From Pardosa pseudoannulata (lineage: Eukaryota > Arthropoda > Arachnida > Araneae > Lycosidae), in contig CM063507.1 in NCBI GenBank assembly GCA_032207245.1, forward strand, positions 96,092,406 through 96,156,405: a stretch of 64,000 nucleotides of DNA, written 5' to 3'. This document shows, piece by piece, positions 45,067-58,824 of this stretch. Within the stretch, counting starts at the first letter, position 1, and every line of letters begins with the position of its first letter. The translations under genes were made by a program, and so were the position numbers. The notes beneath the pieces were generated by a model that was not told the origin of the DNA, did no database searches, and worked only from the letters and a program-made list of their open reading frames with translations.

Positions 45067-46854
45067 TGAAAATGCCAATGCCGTGAAAGGAAAATACCAT
45101 CTGATACACAGAAAACTTTGCGCATGGCATAATACTACCACAACTTTAAGAACTTTATTTTCATATCAGTTGCAATGGCCACTAAGGAAATAAACTTCAT
45201 TGCAAATAACCTGAGGGTTGCAAGATCCATGCAGAAGTCAGATAAAGATCTGTGTTCATTAATGCTGGCTTGGTAAAATAGGTTTACAGTTAAATGTTCT
45301 TCAAGTACCCCTCTGAGTTCAAGCTTGAGTCTTCATATTGGACCCAGTTTCTAAATTACAAGGACTCACTTGAGACTGAGTCAGTCTTTTGTATTTGTGG
45401 TACCTTAAAAGTGCAGCTGCATAATTACATTTAACTATGGACCAGTCGTATATTGTAACCTGGTATAGTCCTTCCTACACCATAGGGATGTGTAACAACA
45501 GAAATAAATGTTTTACCTGCATCATCCCCTATATAATAATAGCCTAAGTTATCTGTCCGCAAATTTATGAAGCGGTTGGACCTGGAATGGATACAGGCAT
45601 CCATTCAAAGCGAATAAAGTTTATCTTCTCCTAAACTATCGATCCGATTCTAAAATAAATTGGTATAAATATGCTTCATATCACAGCGAAAAATACTGTC
45701 ACTTTTAAAACGTTCGAAATCTACACTTTCCCCCCAATTTCGATCGTTTAAAGCCATTATTTCAAGCCCTATATTCCTCGTTTAAGAGTAGGCGATTAAA
45801 TTTATGAATTTATTAATAATAAATAGGTAAAAATAGCACTTTTTTAGTATTATTACGTCATTCCTTTAACCATCACATTTAATCATTTCATATTTTAAAC
45901 TATTTAAATATCGTCTACACTATTATAATATCTTTTACCACTGAACTTAGATATTACGTAAATGATTTTCTTTTATATTTGGCTTAAATAATAGATTAGG
46001 TACATATGTGATAATTTTAAATTGATTCATTGATTATTTTTTGTTGCAATGAAAATTTTACCACCGGTATTAACAATAAATTCTTTTCATATAAGTCTAG
46101 GAGTCTATTTCACGGACTACTAAATATCTAACTTTTAATTTATATATTTGGAAATGAAGAAGTTTGTTCTTTTGTGTGTTTGTTTGTTATACATAACCAC
46201 ATGGTTTGACTAAATGAACTCAATGTGATTCTAAACTGCATTACAGGATCGGGATACTCTAGAGGAGTATGACGATAAATAAATTATTGAGAGTGAACCA
46301 GATAATTCTCAGCCAAAAAACAAACCATTTTTTACCTGCCTCATTGGGTACTTAACAGTTCTGGAATATTAAAAATTTTACTAATCCCGTCATATGATGG
46401 ACTATATGCTAGTATATTAATAATGATAATTAGGAAAGGTCAATAAGCAAAAAGGATAGAAAACAAGAATAAAACAAGGGAAATATGAGTTGGAAATTTT
46501 TTTGTGGTTAAAAATGACTACACATATTTTTCTAATGCTAACAATGAACATATCAAAATCTGTGCTTATTTTTTAGGCCAAAGATAAATTTTTATTGTGA
46601 TATTGGAAACCATTTTTAACAAAATGTTTTTTTTAAACGATTAATAAAAAATTTGCATTAATGACTAACATGCCACAAGTGATCATGAGCCACACTGTGC
46701 AGGGTTTTTTATTTTTATTTTACGACCTTTTTATTTTAAAATTTGAACATTTATAATAATAAATAAGTTAATATATAAACATCCTTTCAAATTTAAGTAT
46801 ATTTATTTAAATTAAGATTTTTAACCAAACTATTTTTGAAAAACTGTACCTGCA
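45067..46854 (+). other. 3' flank of the PP2A subunit gene
   Basis: No gene. On the minus strand AATAAA at 46807-46802, about 50 bases after the stop codon, is the nearest polyadenylation-signal candidate; further AT-rich candidates follow. A plus-strand ATCCCCTATATAATAATAG segment (about 45524-45542) resembles a Helitron 5' terminus, without a detectable 3' end. Confidence 0.4.
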
Positions 46855-47007
46855 CTACAATTTTTCTTGGAATATATATAAATTATTTGTTGCAGCTACA
46901 GCAATTATGTTCTCTTGAGGATGCCATGCTGTATGGAGTATTTTCCTGCCAAAGTCAAGACAATCTACACTTATTTCATCTTTTTTTCTTTTTCCCCCAG
47001 TACATAC
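46855..47007 (-). CDS. PPP2R2A: PP2A B55 regulatory subunit, terminal exon
   Basis: Last coding exon, 50 codons and TAG (46857-46855). It opens [15 protein letters not shown] and contains [20 protein letters not shown], the seventh WD blade of the B55 propeller, ending FQEKL. The acceptor is CTTTTCAG and the entry phase is 0, matching the donor of the exon at 47091. Known B55 proteins end at nearly the same residue. The intron before it is only 83 bp. Confidence 0.95.
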   Translation of the reverse strand, partial: VCTGGKRKKDEISVDCLDFGRKILHTAWHPQENIIAVAATNNLYIFQEKL

Positions 47008-47090
47008 CTGAAAAGATTTTAGTCACATTAATTAAAACATTTTAAATTGCTTGACAACGTAACAAAAGAAAAAGTGAAAATATAACTTAC

Positions 47091-47214
47091 TTTCCTAGGC
47101 TTAAGAACAGTTTTAGGTTTAGCTATTTCCTTTGAAGCTTCTAAAGTCACATCTCTTTTTGTGTGACGATCAAACACCCGGAAGAAATTGTTATATGAAC
47201 CAGTCATAATGTAC
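47091..47214 (-). CDS. PPP2R2A: PP2A B55 regulatory subunit, penultimate exon
   Basis: A leading G completes a Gly codon with the previous exon, then 41 codons follow: [33 protein letters not shown], ending KPRK. The acceptor is CCAATAG and the donor GTAAGT. In vertebrates the motif reads [14 protein letters not shown], so this is a near-exact family match. Confidence 0.95.
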
Positions 47215-49761
47215 CTATTGGAAAAGAAAATTAGATTATGGATAACACATCTATGTTTTTACCATCTTAACAAATATATGCATTCTCTACAGTTAAGTAA
47301 TAAAAATATAATCAGTAAGCATGTACCTAATACCTCACCAGACCTGTCATTATAGTAGATAAATTACATTACCATTTTCATCAGTCAATATACATCTCAT
47401 TATTTATATAGTAAATGTTGATTAATACAATTTCATCATCAAAAGAAAAATGCTTTCTCTAAATAAGTCAAAGAAATAAGTCAAATTGAACATACAACAA
47501 TAATACCATATTAGCATTAAAGTACATACAAAAGCTTTCACAGTAGTATTAAATACATTGTTTTGTAATGCAGTGAGAAAAATACATGATACAATTATAA
47601 CAGCTTAAAAAGCTTAACAAAAGCACTTTCATACATCTAATTTATAAAATTTTATCTGTATTTTTAATTTAATTACAAAATTTTACTATAAAATTTATTG
47701 ATTATAAGCATCTGAATTAAACTCCCTATTGATTGCTACAATTTTATAAATAAAATTTTATCAAATAATAAAAAAAACAGGTATTACATTTATAATCAGT
47801 TAACACACAATACACTGCATTTATTATAGTAACTACAGTACTGTTAAACTGATTTACTATAACAGTGTGTATAAATATATGTATATATGCATGTAATAGT
47901 CAATTTGGCACATCAAAAAGGTAAGAGAATCCACAATGGTTAGTTGAAGTTGTAAGTAAAAACGTAGCTAAGAGACAAAAAAAACAAAGAATTTGGGAAA
48001 AGAGAAATACACTTTAACGAAATTCCTTCCAAAGGCTTCTCCAGGTGAAAGATCTGTACAGGACAATTTATTTTAGCCAGCCAATTAGGGTCCTTAATGG
48101 TTAGTTACAGGGGAATGCTTGGTGATGTGAAGGAAGCAAAACAACTTTATAAAGAGTTTTATAATTGTTGATGCAAGTAGGAATTAATTTTGGAATATTC
48201 AAACTTTCTAACACTAGTGAAACAACAGCAGACAACCGCCAAATTTTGCCGTAAAAGGATAGAATTGCCCAAAATTTACTTTAATTATTTTGATTAGCTT
48301 TATGTTAAAAATATCATTACATATTTGTATGTATATCTGTATGTGTAGAGGGGGAGGGTACAGGTACCTTGTTTCTAAAATGTACCTGTCTTACCTGTTG
48401 AGATCCTTTAAGAAGAAATATGTTTTACTTATAGACCTGGAATTACAGTATGTGAGTGAATAACAAATAGGGAAGGTTTCTGCACCTAAAAGAACTGTCT
48501 CAAAAATATTTTGATTTTCTGTATTTCTTTCTCAGGTTAACTCAATGTCTTAAACACCCACCTTAATAATTCTACCAGTAAATTGGTTAATATTTACAAA
48601 TGTATAAATCCTATATCAGTGATATTAACTTCAGCCCTAAATGAATATAACAAATGTTAAGGCAATCTATCAGTTTTCATTTTCATGAAAAGTAAAATAA
48701 AAAACACCTTATAAAGAATTTTAAATAAAAAAAATTATATTGAGGTATGCAATATGAATTTTCTCCACAGTTTAAAAGAATCAGAATTATCAGATTTCCA
48801 TGACTACTGCAAGTAATAGGTTAAAAAACTAAAATATTTTATGTTTTTAATATAAAATTCAATGTTTGTATCTTTTATTTACAAGAAGCAAAATATGTTC
48901 CTTTCTAAATCAAGACAAAATATTTTGTCTTTCATTAATGACCATATGATTTTTAATTCCATTTTTTATAACTGCACCAAGTTTTTAAATAAGAAAACAT
49001 ATTTCTTGACTACCAAACACTTTCATTTATTCCCTTTTACATTCCCCAGACATAAATTTATCTTAAGCTATAAAAGAACTTGGATAAACTGAAAATGTAA
49101 ACAGAGAACATACTGATTCACATTAATAAATATCTAATTTTTTGCAAAGTAGAACTCAGTTTCTTAAAGAACTTTTGCATTCTGAAACACAACCCATCCC
49201 ATCCCTCTAACATTTTAACTATTAAGCAGGGGAATAAGCTTTAAATTTTAAAATGCTTAAAACTAATTTATAAAATATTTTAATAACACCTGGATACTTT
49301 TAAGGCACAATTAATAAGTTAGTGGTATTTTTTGCTTTCCAATAAAATTGAAATTAATAAAATCATTCAATAAATATCAGAAAATATAGCTAATTTTTTA
49401 TCACTTAAATATGATTCTAAAAACACACAAAAATAGCTCATCTCAAACTAAAGTACCGGGTGACCGAGCTCCGCTCGGAGAAAACAGGTATCGAAGCTAA
49501 CTCGAAGATTTAAATTTTCAATTGTGATTTATCAAAACAATACATGCCATAAGAAAATTTGTGAAACCATTAGTGAAAAGATAAGCGGTTAAAGTGCACC
49601 ATTGTAAACTATTCTAAACAAAGTTGCTTGGAAAGGGAACTATTCTATACAAAGGTAAAGTTTGAAAAGTCATAGGAAATAAAATGTAATTGATAACAAA
49701 AAATTATACAATTAAAGAAATTCTACAAAGTGAGCAGTGTAAAGATTGAAGTGTGTGTTCC

Positions 49762-50310
49762 TTAACACGTTCGCTGCCACCGACGCACTGGCGCGTCAGA
49801 GCGGCACCTCCTGGTATGCCGACGACGCACTAACGCGGCGACGGACTTTGATAAGTTATATGCTCTGTGTTTAGTGTGGCTTTGGAAATTGAACGGCGAG
49901 GTTGTTTCGGCACGTTAGTGAAGCATTATTTTTTAATTTTTGTGGTTGGTTTTCAAAATTTTTGTTTGCATTATTTTTTTTACTATATCGTTTATGTGTT
50001 ATATATACTTTGCTACATTAATATTTAAAGTTGATAGTAATTTTGCATTATTATGTTTAATTATTATTTTGTTTCAACATCTAGAAATAGAAGTAATAAT
50101 TCAACAATGACAATATCTGTATATTGTGCTTATTATTTGTAAATGTTTTCAGTATTGTTTCATAAATGGAATAAATGAACATATATGAACGGTATACCGT
50201 TTTATTCCTTTTAAACTGCTATTTTATGCAATATACCAGTAATTTCTGAGAATATTCATCAGACGCGCTGGAGCGTCAGTGGCACTCTAGAATATTATTA
50301 CTACTATTAA
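49762..50310. mobile_element. MITE with GC-rich inverted repeats
   Basis: TTAA followed by CACGTTCGCTGCCACCGACG at the left (49762-49785). At 50262-50285 the complement of TGCCACTGACGCTCCAGCGC closes it. The inverted repeat covers about 24 bp with 4-5 differences. TTAA at 50307-50310 may be the right flank, but about 20 extra bases separate it from the TIR. It is possibly piggyBac-type. The interior is AT-rich and non-coding. Confidence 0.5.
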
Positions 50311-50395
50311 AATAAAAATGGAAACCGATATCAAGGAATAAAGACAAATCAATAAAGACTTTTATTATTATTATTATTATTATTAATAATTCGTC

Positions 50396-50590
50396 AGAAC
50401 TACAGCCAATCGATTCCTCGTGGTCGAAAACCCCCGGGTACCAATTTTCACTTGGTTTGGACGCATGAGAAAAAAGTTTGCCCGCACCGGGGTTCGAACC
50501 CGGCCCTATCTGTAGCGCCGAACTACGTGACCTTAGCGCGTCAAAACCGATGCCAATCGATTCCTCGTGACCCAAAACCCCAGATCCCCA
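50396..50590 (-). mobile_element. Second tRNA-like SINE type
   Basis: The minus strand carries a strong B-box (GGGTTCGAACCCCGG) about 45 bases after an A-box-like segment TGACGCGCTAAGG. Two near-identical units of about 30 bases (GCCAATCGATTCCTCGTG...) flank the tRNA-like part at 50404-50436 and 50553-50584. It is unrelated to the abundant SINE of this window. Confidence 0.55.
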
Positions 50591-52405
50591 AGTTTACTAC
50601 AGTTTATTAATTCTGGGGCGATTTTCGACTTGACAACCATTCCTCGTATTATAGTATAGGATATTATCAGATAAGAGCAGAGATAAATCATTGTACTGAA
50701 TATTAATACTGATTGTGATCATATTATGTTGGAAGTTTAATAAATGAGATTGATTTATTTTTGTATATGTGGTCATTTATATACCATAATTAACTACTGA
50801 CATAAATATTTAATCAAATTACAGTATCCAGGCAATTATGTTGATCACCATATTTTAACAAAAAAAATTAATAAAATATTTACTAAGGAAAAATATTGTA
50901 TATGGTTATTTAGAAGTTTTCAATATTTTTCTACCAAATATTCATAATTAATGTTTACTATTCCTCAAAAATTGTAGAACAATACTACCTTATACACCTA
51001 ATAAAGTAAAAATTTAAATAAGTTTTACATTTTTATTAAATTTTAAATTAAACTCAAAATTTTGTCTGGCAGCAAATCAATTTATAAAGATTTTTATCAC
51101 TACCTGTCTACATTGTACTTAATAAATATTAGAAAGTTACAGAATTAGAAATTCTAGACTAATTTATATACTTTCAAAGTAGAAACTCTTAAACATGAGA
51201 GTATTTTCACAAAATTTTAGCAATTTAGGAAAGCATATAAAAATTAAGAACATTTCAGTACAACTACAACCCTTGTTTTATATAGATGTGATCCAGCAAA
51301 AATTCTGCCCTTTAAAGTATGGTCACAGCTGTCTGGAAAAATTAATTTACCAGTCAAATACTCCTTAGATATTGCAGATTTTTTGCTACTATATTTGACT
51401 ATACTAATGAAAATACTTGGATAAAGAGCAGATCTAAAAACACAAGTAGACATTAGACCAGGACCTACTACTTCATTTTCCACAATTAGAAATTATTTAA
51501 AATAAGCGGAATTATTTTCACATCCACAAATATTTATATTCAGAAATTCAGTGCCTTTAACACTATTACTAAAAAGGATCTCGATGAAATGAACAAAAAA
51601 TTTGAACATTGAAATAATAAGCCTTAATGTCAAACCTACATGTTTGAACTATACTAACATTGCTTTACATACCCTCAAACTGCTATGGATTTTTGTAGCC
51701 ATTTCAGAAAATACGATGAATAAGTACTAAACTATACATCAGTTTTAAAATATATGAATTTCACTAATTTTGCAGCAAATTTTCCCAAAAAGCATTTTCT
51801 AATTGCATATTTTGCATAAAATTCCTAATAAAATCTAATTTTAATCATCTCAAAATATTATAAAATTATAAACAAGTTAACTACTTTTATACTGTTGGCA
51901 AGAATCATTGGAATAGATACATTTATTTACTAAAATCTATATAAAAAGTTTAGGTTTTTTACCATAAGTGTTGCTATAGAATCAAATTAAATTAAAAAGA
52001 TACCCTTTTTACATCTTCATTTTTCTGGAGTTTCTAGAAATTTAGACATGTTAACTTATCTGTTACTATAATTGTTAATATTGTCATAAAAAGTTACTTA
52101 ATTTTGGTAGTGGTTCTAAATTATCAAAATGCTTTTGTTAATGTGTGTATATTGTAAAAATATTTTCATTCATATAATAAATTAAAATAACAGTACATTG
52201 CCGTTACTATATATACTGCAGTAACGAAGCATTTTAGGCGAAGCATGACAAGACACTGTTAAATGATATAGCTTAGTAATCAAAGCTGAGGATATAGCCT
52301 TATACTTGCAGATAAAAGTAAATTATCAATATAAATTCCACACCTGTCTGAAGATGTTTTAATAAAATATCACTGAGCACTAAATACACTTGCATTTAAT
52401 ACATA

Positions 52406-53094
52406 CAGGGTATCTGCCAAAATAAATTTTTTCAAATCCATGACTTTTTATAACTTTCCCTGATTTAGCAGATCATTTTCCATGACTTTAAAAAATCTTT
52501 CGTTAAAGTATATATGAATAAACTCACATACATAAAAATAAATTGTTTTAGCTACATACCTAAGTTTAATCATATAGCAATTTTTCAATCAAAATGTTTC
52601 CAATTTATATTCAGGGTACTTTGGTATTATTCAAGTGACCATGAATAATAGCCAAATATAACCCTATAATGTTTATATACAATATCCCTAGAGATAAACT
52701 TATATTTTGTGCAAAAATCTTAACTAATTTTTATTAAAAAATAATTATTATATTAATAAAATTTTAATCTACAATTTAAGAAAAAACCAGAATAATATAC
52801 ATTTACCCACCCATTAAGCTTTCTTGCTTTGAGTTTTCTTGGTGAACAAATTTTACTTGGCAATATGGTCAATAGGATAATACATAAATACCAAACTCAG
52901 TAACTTCAGCCAAATGACAAGTAAAAATAGAATTAAACAATTCAATGCATTTTTTTTAATCGGTAGTTTAGTGGATCCATGACTTTCCATGACTTTTACT
53001 CATTTTACTTGAAAAATCAAGACTTTCCATGACAAAATTAATCCATTGTCTAAATCCATGATTTTCCAGGTGCGTGAAAACCATGCATTACAAG
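52406..53094. repeat. MITE-like repeat rich in CATGACTTT units
   Basis: Starts CAGGGTATCTGCCAAAATAA. At the right end the minus strand reads ATGGTTTTCACGCACCTGG followed by AAAATCATGGATTTAG. The ends are rich in TCCATGACTTTCCATGACTT and its inverted counterpart. This is the layout of hAT-like MITEs with CAGGG termini, but no target duplication was identified. Confidence 0.45.
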
Positions 53095-53190
53095 AGAAAG
53101 CATGAAGATTTACAGAAAAAAATTTTTAAATTGCAAATTTAGTTGATAATAAAATTTTTTAAAAATACCTATACAGAAAAACATATTTAC

Positions 53191-53452
53191 CCATCAGAGC
53201 CGTTCCAGCAGCATTCAAACTTATCAAAAATGCAATCATTTTCATACAAACTACAAAGTTTTGATCTGAGATATTCATGAACATGGAAGCACTCAATAGG
53301 TTTGGTATCCATGTTAAGGTCCCACACTTTCACAGATAAATAGTCCCTAGAAATTATATAACGTCCATTGTTGCTAAATTTTACATCTGATATACTTGAA
53401 ATAATTTCAGAAAAGAAACTCCTATTTGTGGGATCTTCTGGTTCTTCAAATA
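53191..53452 (-). CDS. PPP2R2A: PP2A B55 regulatory subunit, central exon
   Basis: Encodes, after two bases completing Leu, 86 codons: [80 protein letters not shown] and CWNGSD, leaving GG of the next Gly. It covers WD blades 4-5 of the propeller, including the strongly conserved [20 protein letters not shown]. The acceptor is CTCTCTAG and the donor GTAAAT. Confidence 0.97.
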
Positions 53453-54679
53453 CTAGAGAGGAAAAAAATTACAAAACATGCATTTTAATTGTTTGTAAAA
53501 AATAGAATAGCAACATCACTTGAATGAAGACAACAAGTCTATATCAAACTAAACTAAAATACCTAATAATAAAGCTAAATTAACATTGTTAATGAAAGCA
53601 AGGAATTTTAAAACTATAGGTAATTAAAGTAACTGACTTAAAATTAATATGCACAACTCACTGAAAATCTCTAAAGTCTACTTATAACACTTAGATGAGT
53701 AGAAACTGAAAACTTAAGCTTAATACTAGATATTAAATTCCTACTAACTCAAAATATTATGGAACAAAGCATCAATGTAAGAAGGGGGAGGATTAAATGC
53801 TGGTAAATTTTAACCCTATATGCTTGTACAACACTAACATTTTTAGGGGGCAGTAGTCTTCAGTTTTAGGCCCTGTGATTAACTCCCAATAAAAGAAGCT
53901 CACAAAGAATGTAGCACAAATCCTTGCAATGACCTCAGACAATCAATAATAAGTTTGAAGTCTTTCATTAAGAATGGAGTCTTCTGATGAATTACTCTGA
54001 AACAACATTAAAAGTTGATCATTTAGTTCACACAATAATTTGTTTACAATCTGGAAAACTTGAATATCAAACTTTATAGAAGATAAAAATCTTTGCCACT
54101 TTTGAAAATAGTGCATTATACACAAAAAAACATAGTATGGAGGGGTTAGGGGAAAAAAAGCAGAATCATTTGGAAAACTTTATGAGAGCAAAAGAACTAC
54201 CACAGCTGATCTATTTTACAATAGACTAAGCTTTTAAAAATTCAGGAGCAGCCTATCCTCAATTTTCTTTTATGCTCGTACAATAGCAAAAGTAATTATT
54301 TCTGTCAGTCATACTTTCGTTCTATCTTTTACAATACCTATGAACACTATTACATTAATCTATCTTTTATCTATTCCAACACAGTTTTTAACAGCACTAC
54401 AATATCCCTATAGGGCACATACAAGGTACTATAAAATAGATAACTTCTGAACTACTTCAGAAAAAGAGGACTAGAAGTTATACCAAGTGGAAGCAATGTT
54501 AATAAAAACCAATTATATGTGTTTAAAATTAAATTTGTTTGTTCTAAGCATAAGATTAAAATAATTTTAGTTTAAAGACTATAAAGAAAAAAAAATCATG
54601 AAGACAAAAGATTAGAATTATTTGCAAATATATAATAAATTATGAAAATATCAAAATTTTTTGAAGATATGACAAACTA

Positions 54680-55754
54680 TACGGGGTTCTAACTCTCTTC
54701 CCAGAACAAAAATTAAGGACTTTCTAAGAACCAAAGTAACTATTTATAATGACCTACTTCAAATGCATGGCATAACGACATAAACCCTATTTCCTAAGGA
54801 ACATATTTTAATAATTATGAACCCAACGAGGCATGTTCAATAAATGCTCTACAAAATTTCAGAATTAAGCTTTTAAAAATGCCGAAAAATTAATATAAGG
54901 TAAACCTATTTGAAAAAACTAATTTTGAAAAATGTACATCTAAAGTTTTTTGAGTGATCAAATAAAAAATGAATAAAATACATTATTATAACTAGTACTT
55001 TCTGAGGGTTTAAGAATGGCTCATATATAGATATGTATATACAAGCTGATTACACCCGACATTGCTTGGGAAAGAAGAAAGTTAGACTTTTCTATTATAT
55101 TCAATGCAAGGAAAATTAAACTTCCAAAAGTAACTGAAATATCTCCAAACCCCTTCCCCATCCATGCATCGTTTAATTAAAATCTGTATGACTACTAGTT
55201 ATTAGGAAAGGGCAGCTGACTTCATAAACCTTTTCAGTATGCGTAAGATTATTTGTCTAAAAAGTTTTCTAGCTTGTGACCATAAAAAGTACTAATAAAC
55301 TAAAAGTATTTTCATAATTTTTTAAAGATATCAAGGAAAGGAATTTTGAATTACTACAGTTATACACTGAAAACACATGTATTTGAGGATTTTCTTTATT
55401 ATTAATACTGCACTTTCGGCTTGAAAATATAAAAAAAATGTTATGAACTTTAACAAATATTTTATACATATTCTTTGACCAGTACTTATCACATGCACTA
55501 GTGTTCTTAGAACCGGTTTTGGGCAAGTTTAACTACGAACTTACAAAACCAGAAAGTTTGGAGAGTACAGTGAAAACTGATATGAAATCAAGTGACGACA
55601 GTGGATTGTGTCGATGGAGAAATTGATCATGTTCCAATCTAAAAATTAAGGAGTTTTTAAGGACCTTTGACAAAAGTTAAGTAGCTTTAAGGGCCATTAA
55701 AAATGAAAGCTAAAATTAAGTTCTTAAGGACTTTTAAGGACAGTGGGAACTCTG
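54680..55754. repeat. hAT-like repeat, copy 1
   Basis: Left end ACGGGGTTCTAACTCTCTTC followed by AATTAAGGACTTTCTAAG. The right end on the minus strand is CAGAGTTCCCACTGTCC. It matches 59704-60525 over most of its length in the same orientation, but carries about 250 extra internal bases (within 55215-55620). Non-coding. Confidence 0.6.
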
Positions 55755-55938
55755 ATATAGGAACTCAAAAATTTTCAATAGCGTAGCAGAATATGAAATT
55801 GCTGCTCTTACTAAAAATAAGGTGATAATGATGCCAACAATTTTTTTTATACCAACTGAACAATGAAAATAGATATACAACATAAAAGTTTTTGGTTAGT
55901 CTAATTAACACCTATAGAACTAATTGGAATTTCGGAAT

Positions 55939-56110
55939 GTTTGGTTTAAAGTGCTACGGTACGCTCTTTTGCTCATGAGGCTACTGAGATCAGGACCTAC
56001 TGCTTTAAAACCCTATTTCAAATGGCTACTAACATTCATGACAGCAGCAGGATTCGAGTCGTGAACTCCAGTACCAAAGAGTAGAGCTATACCATTCAGC
56101 CATCATTTGG
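55939..56110 (-). mobile_element. tRNA-derived SINE, diverged
   Basis: Same family, in the same transcriptional orientation as the host gene. The B-box region is decayed (GATTCGAGTCGTG on the plus strand, with one base lost). Confidence 0.78.
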
Positions 56111-56794
56111 GAGAATTTTTTTTTAATGTAAAGGACCAAAATATTTTCCTCTGACCATTTCCCACCTTTTCAACATCTTTCTACATGCAGCAGTTGGTGA
56201 AAACATACACACAAAAATACAATCAGATTTTAGTATATTAGACACCAGAAATAGCAGATAAAACTCCTACTTTTGATTGTCGGTAGAATGAATAGTTGAT
56301 AGAATAATATAATTTTATTATGATGCATGATTTAAAAAATTTGGTTTCTATCACTTGAAACACTCGAGTTATGTTTGCATACACAATTCAAAAAGTGATA
56401 TCAGGTTCATAATGCAAAGATCAATCAAAATATTGGTCTAATTTTTGAGCAATTACAATTATATGTATATCAGAAAATAAAAAGATATTGTAAAGAGCAA
56501 TTTGGATAAAAGAAATAAAATAAATAATAGCTTAACTGCTATGTGCATGCTTCACAAAATAACTGTAACTTCAAAATTACCAAAAGCAATTTTTAAAAAA
56601 TCAATCTTTTCATTTATAACTGCTAGTTTACTTTGTACCATAATAGCAAATTTTTGTAATATCAGCTGCTCTTTTGAAGAAACATTAATGAATCACACTT
56701 AACAAATTAGTCATATGATTTAATATTTGCCACAAAGCTTTATTTTTAAAAAAGTACAATTCTTTAGCTGTGATAGTTAAGAATCAATACTTAC

Positions 56795-56959
56795 ATTTGG
56801 CATGCTGGTCACATAGTGCAGCTGCTCGCATATCACAAAGGCGAATTGTTCCTTTACTACTACTGTACACGAAGACATTACACTGGGAAGGATGGAACTC
56901 TGCAGCTGTAATAACTTCTGTTAGTTCTTCCATATTTGTGGGCTTTATGTCTACAATGT
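56795..56959 (-). CDS. PPP2R2A: PP2A B55 regulatory subunit, internal exon
   Basis: AC completes Asn with the previous exon. Then come [40 protein letters not shown] and [14 protein letters not shown], with a final T of the next Leu. FHP...[15 protein letters not shown] is a hallmark B55 WD repeat. The acceptor is TTGTTAG and the donor GTAAGT. Confidence 0.97.
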
Positions 56960-58824
56960 CTAACAAATGTTAAGGATATTACCCCACACAGAAAGATAAT
57001 AAAAAAATATTTCCTAACACCTATGATAATATATATATTTCCTTTAAATAAGTATGATGTTTTATATGCTATCTACACTGATATAACTAAAAATACATAT
57101 AATTACCCCACTTAGAAAAACAAAAACATCTCCTACAAAAATATGTATATCTCCTTTAAATATGATAATTTATATTCTATTTACACTGATTTAACTGCGA
57201 ATATGCATACACATAAAATACTGTGATGTATTTTTGGTGAACATTCTTTGCATAATATGTCATTGTTTAGCCACATTTTGACTTTTAATAGCTAAAGTTA
57301 AACATACAGGAAAAATGAGTGAGGGGGGGTAGAAAAGTAAAATGAGAAATTTATTTTAAAATTAGTCATTTAAAACTTAGTTTACATCTTTACTTCTATT
57401 AGATTTTATTACATTTGTAAATGAAATATTTTTTTTTTATAAATATGCATTTATTATGTCAAACAATTTGATGTGGTTGTGTAAGACTGGTATAAATCAA
57501 TTTCAATGCAGCATATTTGAATGAGAATAACTGATTTATAATACTAACAAATCAACATATCTGATGTTTAGTAAATTACACTTTCTCTTCTACCTCTTTA
57601 GAATCTTAAATTATCAGAAACTTTGTTACCACAGTGATTTTTGGTGAAGTTACTTAGTATTGTATCATTCATATGAAATTTATTAGGTACTATTCAAAAA
57701 ATAGAAAAGTGTGTATGTGTGTGTGTGCATATTACATTATACACATGGTGGCTGTAAAATCCACAGATAAGTACTCTAAACATTTATCCAAAATTCCTAG
57801 GTATATCCTAGTCACATAACATTTCTCAGAAATGTGCTAGATTGCAATTCAACAGAGACTGCATCCTATAGGATGCAAATTTTTTTCATTTTTATAAAAG
57901 ATATAATTTTAAAAATATACTAGCACTTAAACAAAAACAAAATTCTAGATACAATCATTTAACCACTCTTTCGAATAAGTCAAAGAAATCTCTTTTCACG
58001 AGTAGTGCATATATTACAATTTCTCACCCAATTAGTCAAAATCTGCAAATATATGAATGATGCTGCTAAATGTAATGAAATGGAAATTTAAATTAAAATA
58101 AATGAGATTTGTAACAAATGTACTTCATCACAGCACTGTGCTGCCACCTGTACAAAAACAAACACACACGTAAGAGAAGACTTCCAAAAAAAAAAAGTCG
58201 GTCTTACAGACTTCAGAGACGCTGCAACACTTTGACCTTCCCTGGTTCTAATTGTGTTAACTATTTTAATTTTGTCTGTTTAACTTTTATTTTTTTTTCC
58301 TTTAATTTTTTGTGTGCAAGCTAAGATTTTATATAATTAAACTATATTTTGCACTGAAAAGATGTTTTCATTGAACCCCACCCTCACAAATATAGCTTAG
58401 CCACAGATTTAAATAATTTAACATACTTAATGATTATTTAAAAAGGTTTACATTACCTTAAAATGGGAATAGAAAATGACTGTCTTAAAAGAAAATTACA
58501 TTCATTAAAACTGTTTAATAAACACCTTTTTTAAAATCTGAAATATTTTTTTTTTTCTGGTTGAAAAGAGTTTTTGCCAAAATTAGAAAAATTTTTGAAA
58601 AACTTCCCAATTTTTGGTAAAATTCTCCCATATTTTACAGAATTGTAAAGTAAACTGACATTTCCAGATTTTCTCATTCTTCCTGATGTATGGCCACCCT
58701 GATATTTACATAAATACTTAAATTATTAAATGCAAGATTTTAAAACTAAAACAAAACAATAGGAAAATAAGACTAAAGCTAATTAATTTTTGTAATTATA
58801 ATGAACTTAAAAATAAAAGGATAC
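56960..58824 (-). other. Intron of the PP2A subunit gene (1865 bp)
   Basis: Donor GTATCC, acceptor TTGTTAG. AT-rich. A short (TG)n run lies near 57710-57725. No gene or repeat family recognised. Confidence 0.8.

Larger units (their letters stand above)
49450..50661 (-). mobile_element. Helitron-like non-autonomous element
   Basis: On the minus strand it starts TCCTATACTATAATACGAGG, preceded by A (insertion A|T), which is the usual Helitron 5' end. It finishes with a GC-rich hairpin CCGAGCGGAGCTCGG followed by TCACCCGGTACTTTAG, close to a CTRR-type 3' end but not exact. There is no Rep/helicase coding. A TIR-bearing MITE and a tRNA-like SINE are nested inside. The assignment rests on the termini only. 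Confidence 0.55.
47215..53190 (-). other. Intron of the PP2A subunit gene (5976 bp)
   Basis: GT-AG intron between the exons at 53191 and 47214 (donor GTAAAT, acceptor CAATAG). It carries a Helitron-like element with nested repeats (49450-50661) and a MITE-like repeat (52406-53094). The rest is AT-rich without supported genes. A (TAT)n run lies near 50360-50390. Confidence 0.85.
53453..56794 (-). other. Intron of the PP2A subunit gene (3342 bp)
   Basis: Donor GTAAGT, acceptor CTCTCTAG. It contains an hAT-like repeat (54680-55754) and a SINE (55939-56110). No gene. Confidence 0.85.

Noticed and set aside
46229..46330. Acidic stretch resembling a piggyBac transposase N terminus
   Set aside because: It is too short, interrupted by a stop, and lacks the DDD core, TIRs or TTAA flanks.
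56770..56973. 67-codon plus-strand open frame
   Set aside because: It is the antisense shadow of the PP2A B55 exon at 56795-56959, whose splice phases and family match are decisive.
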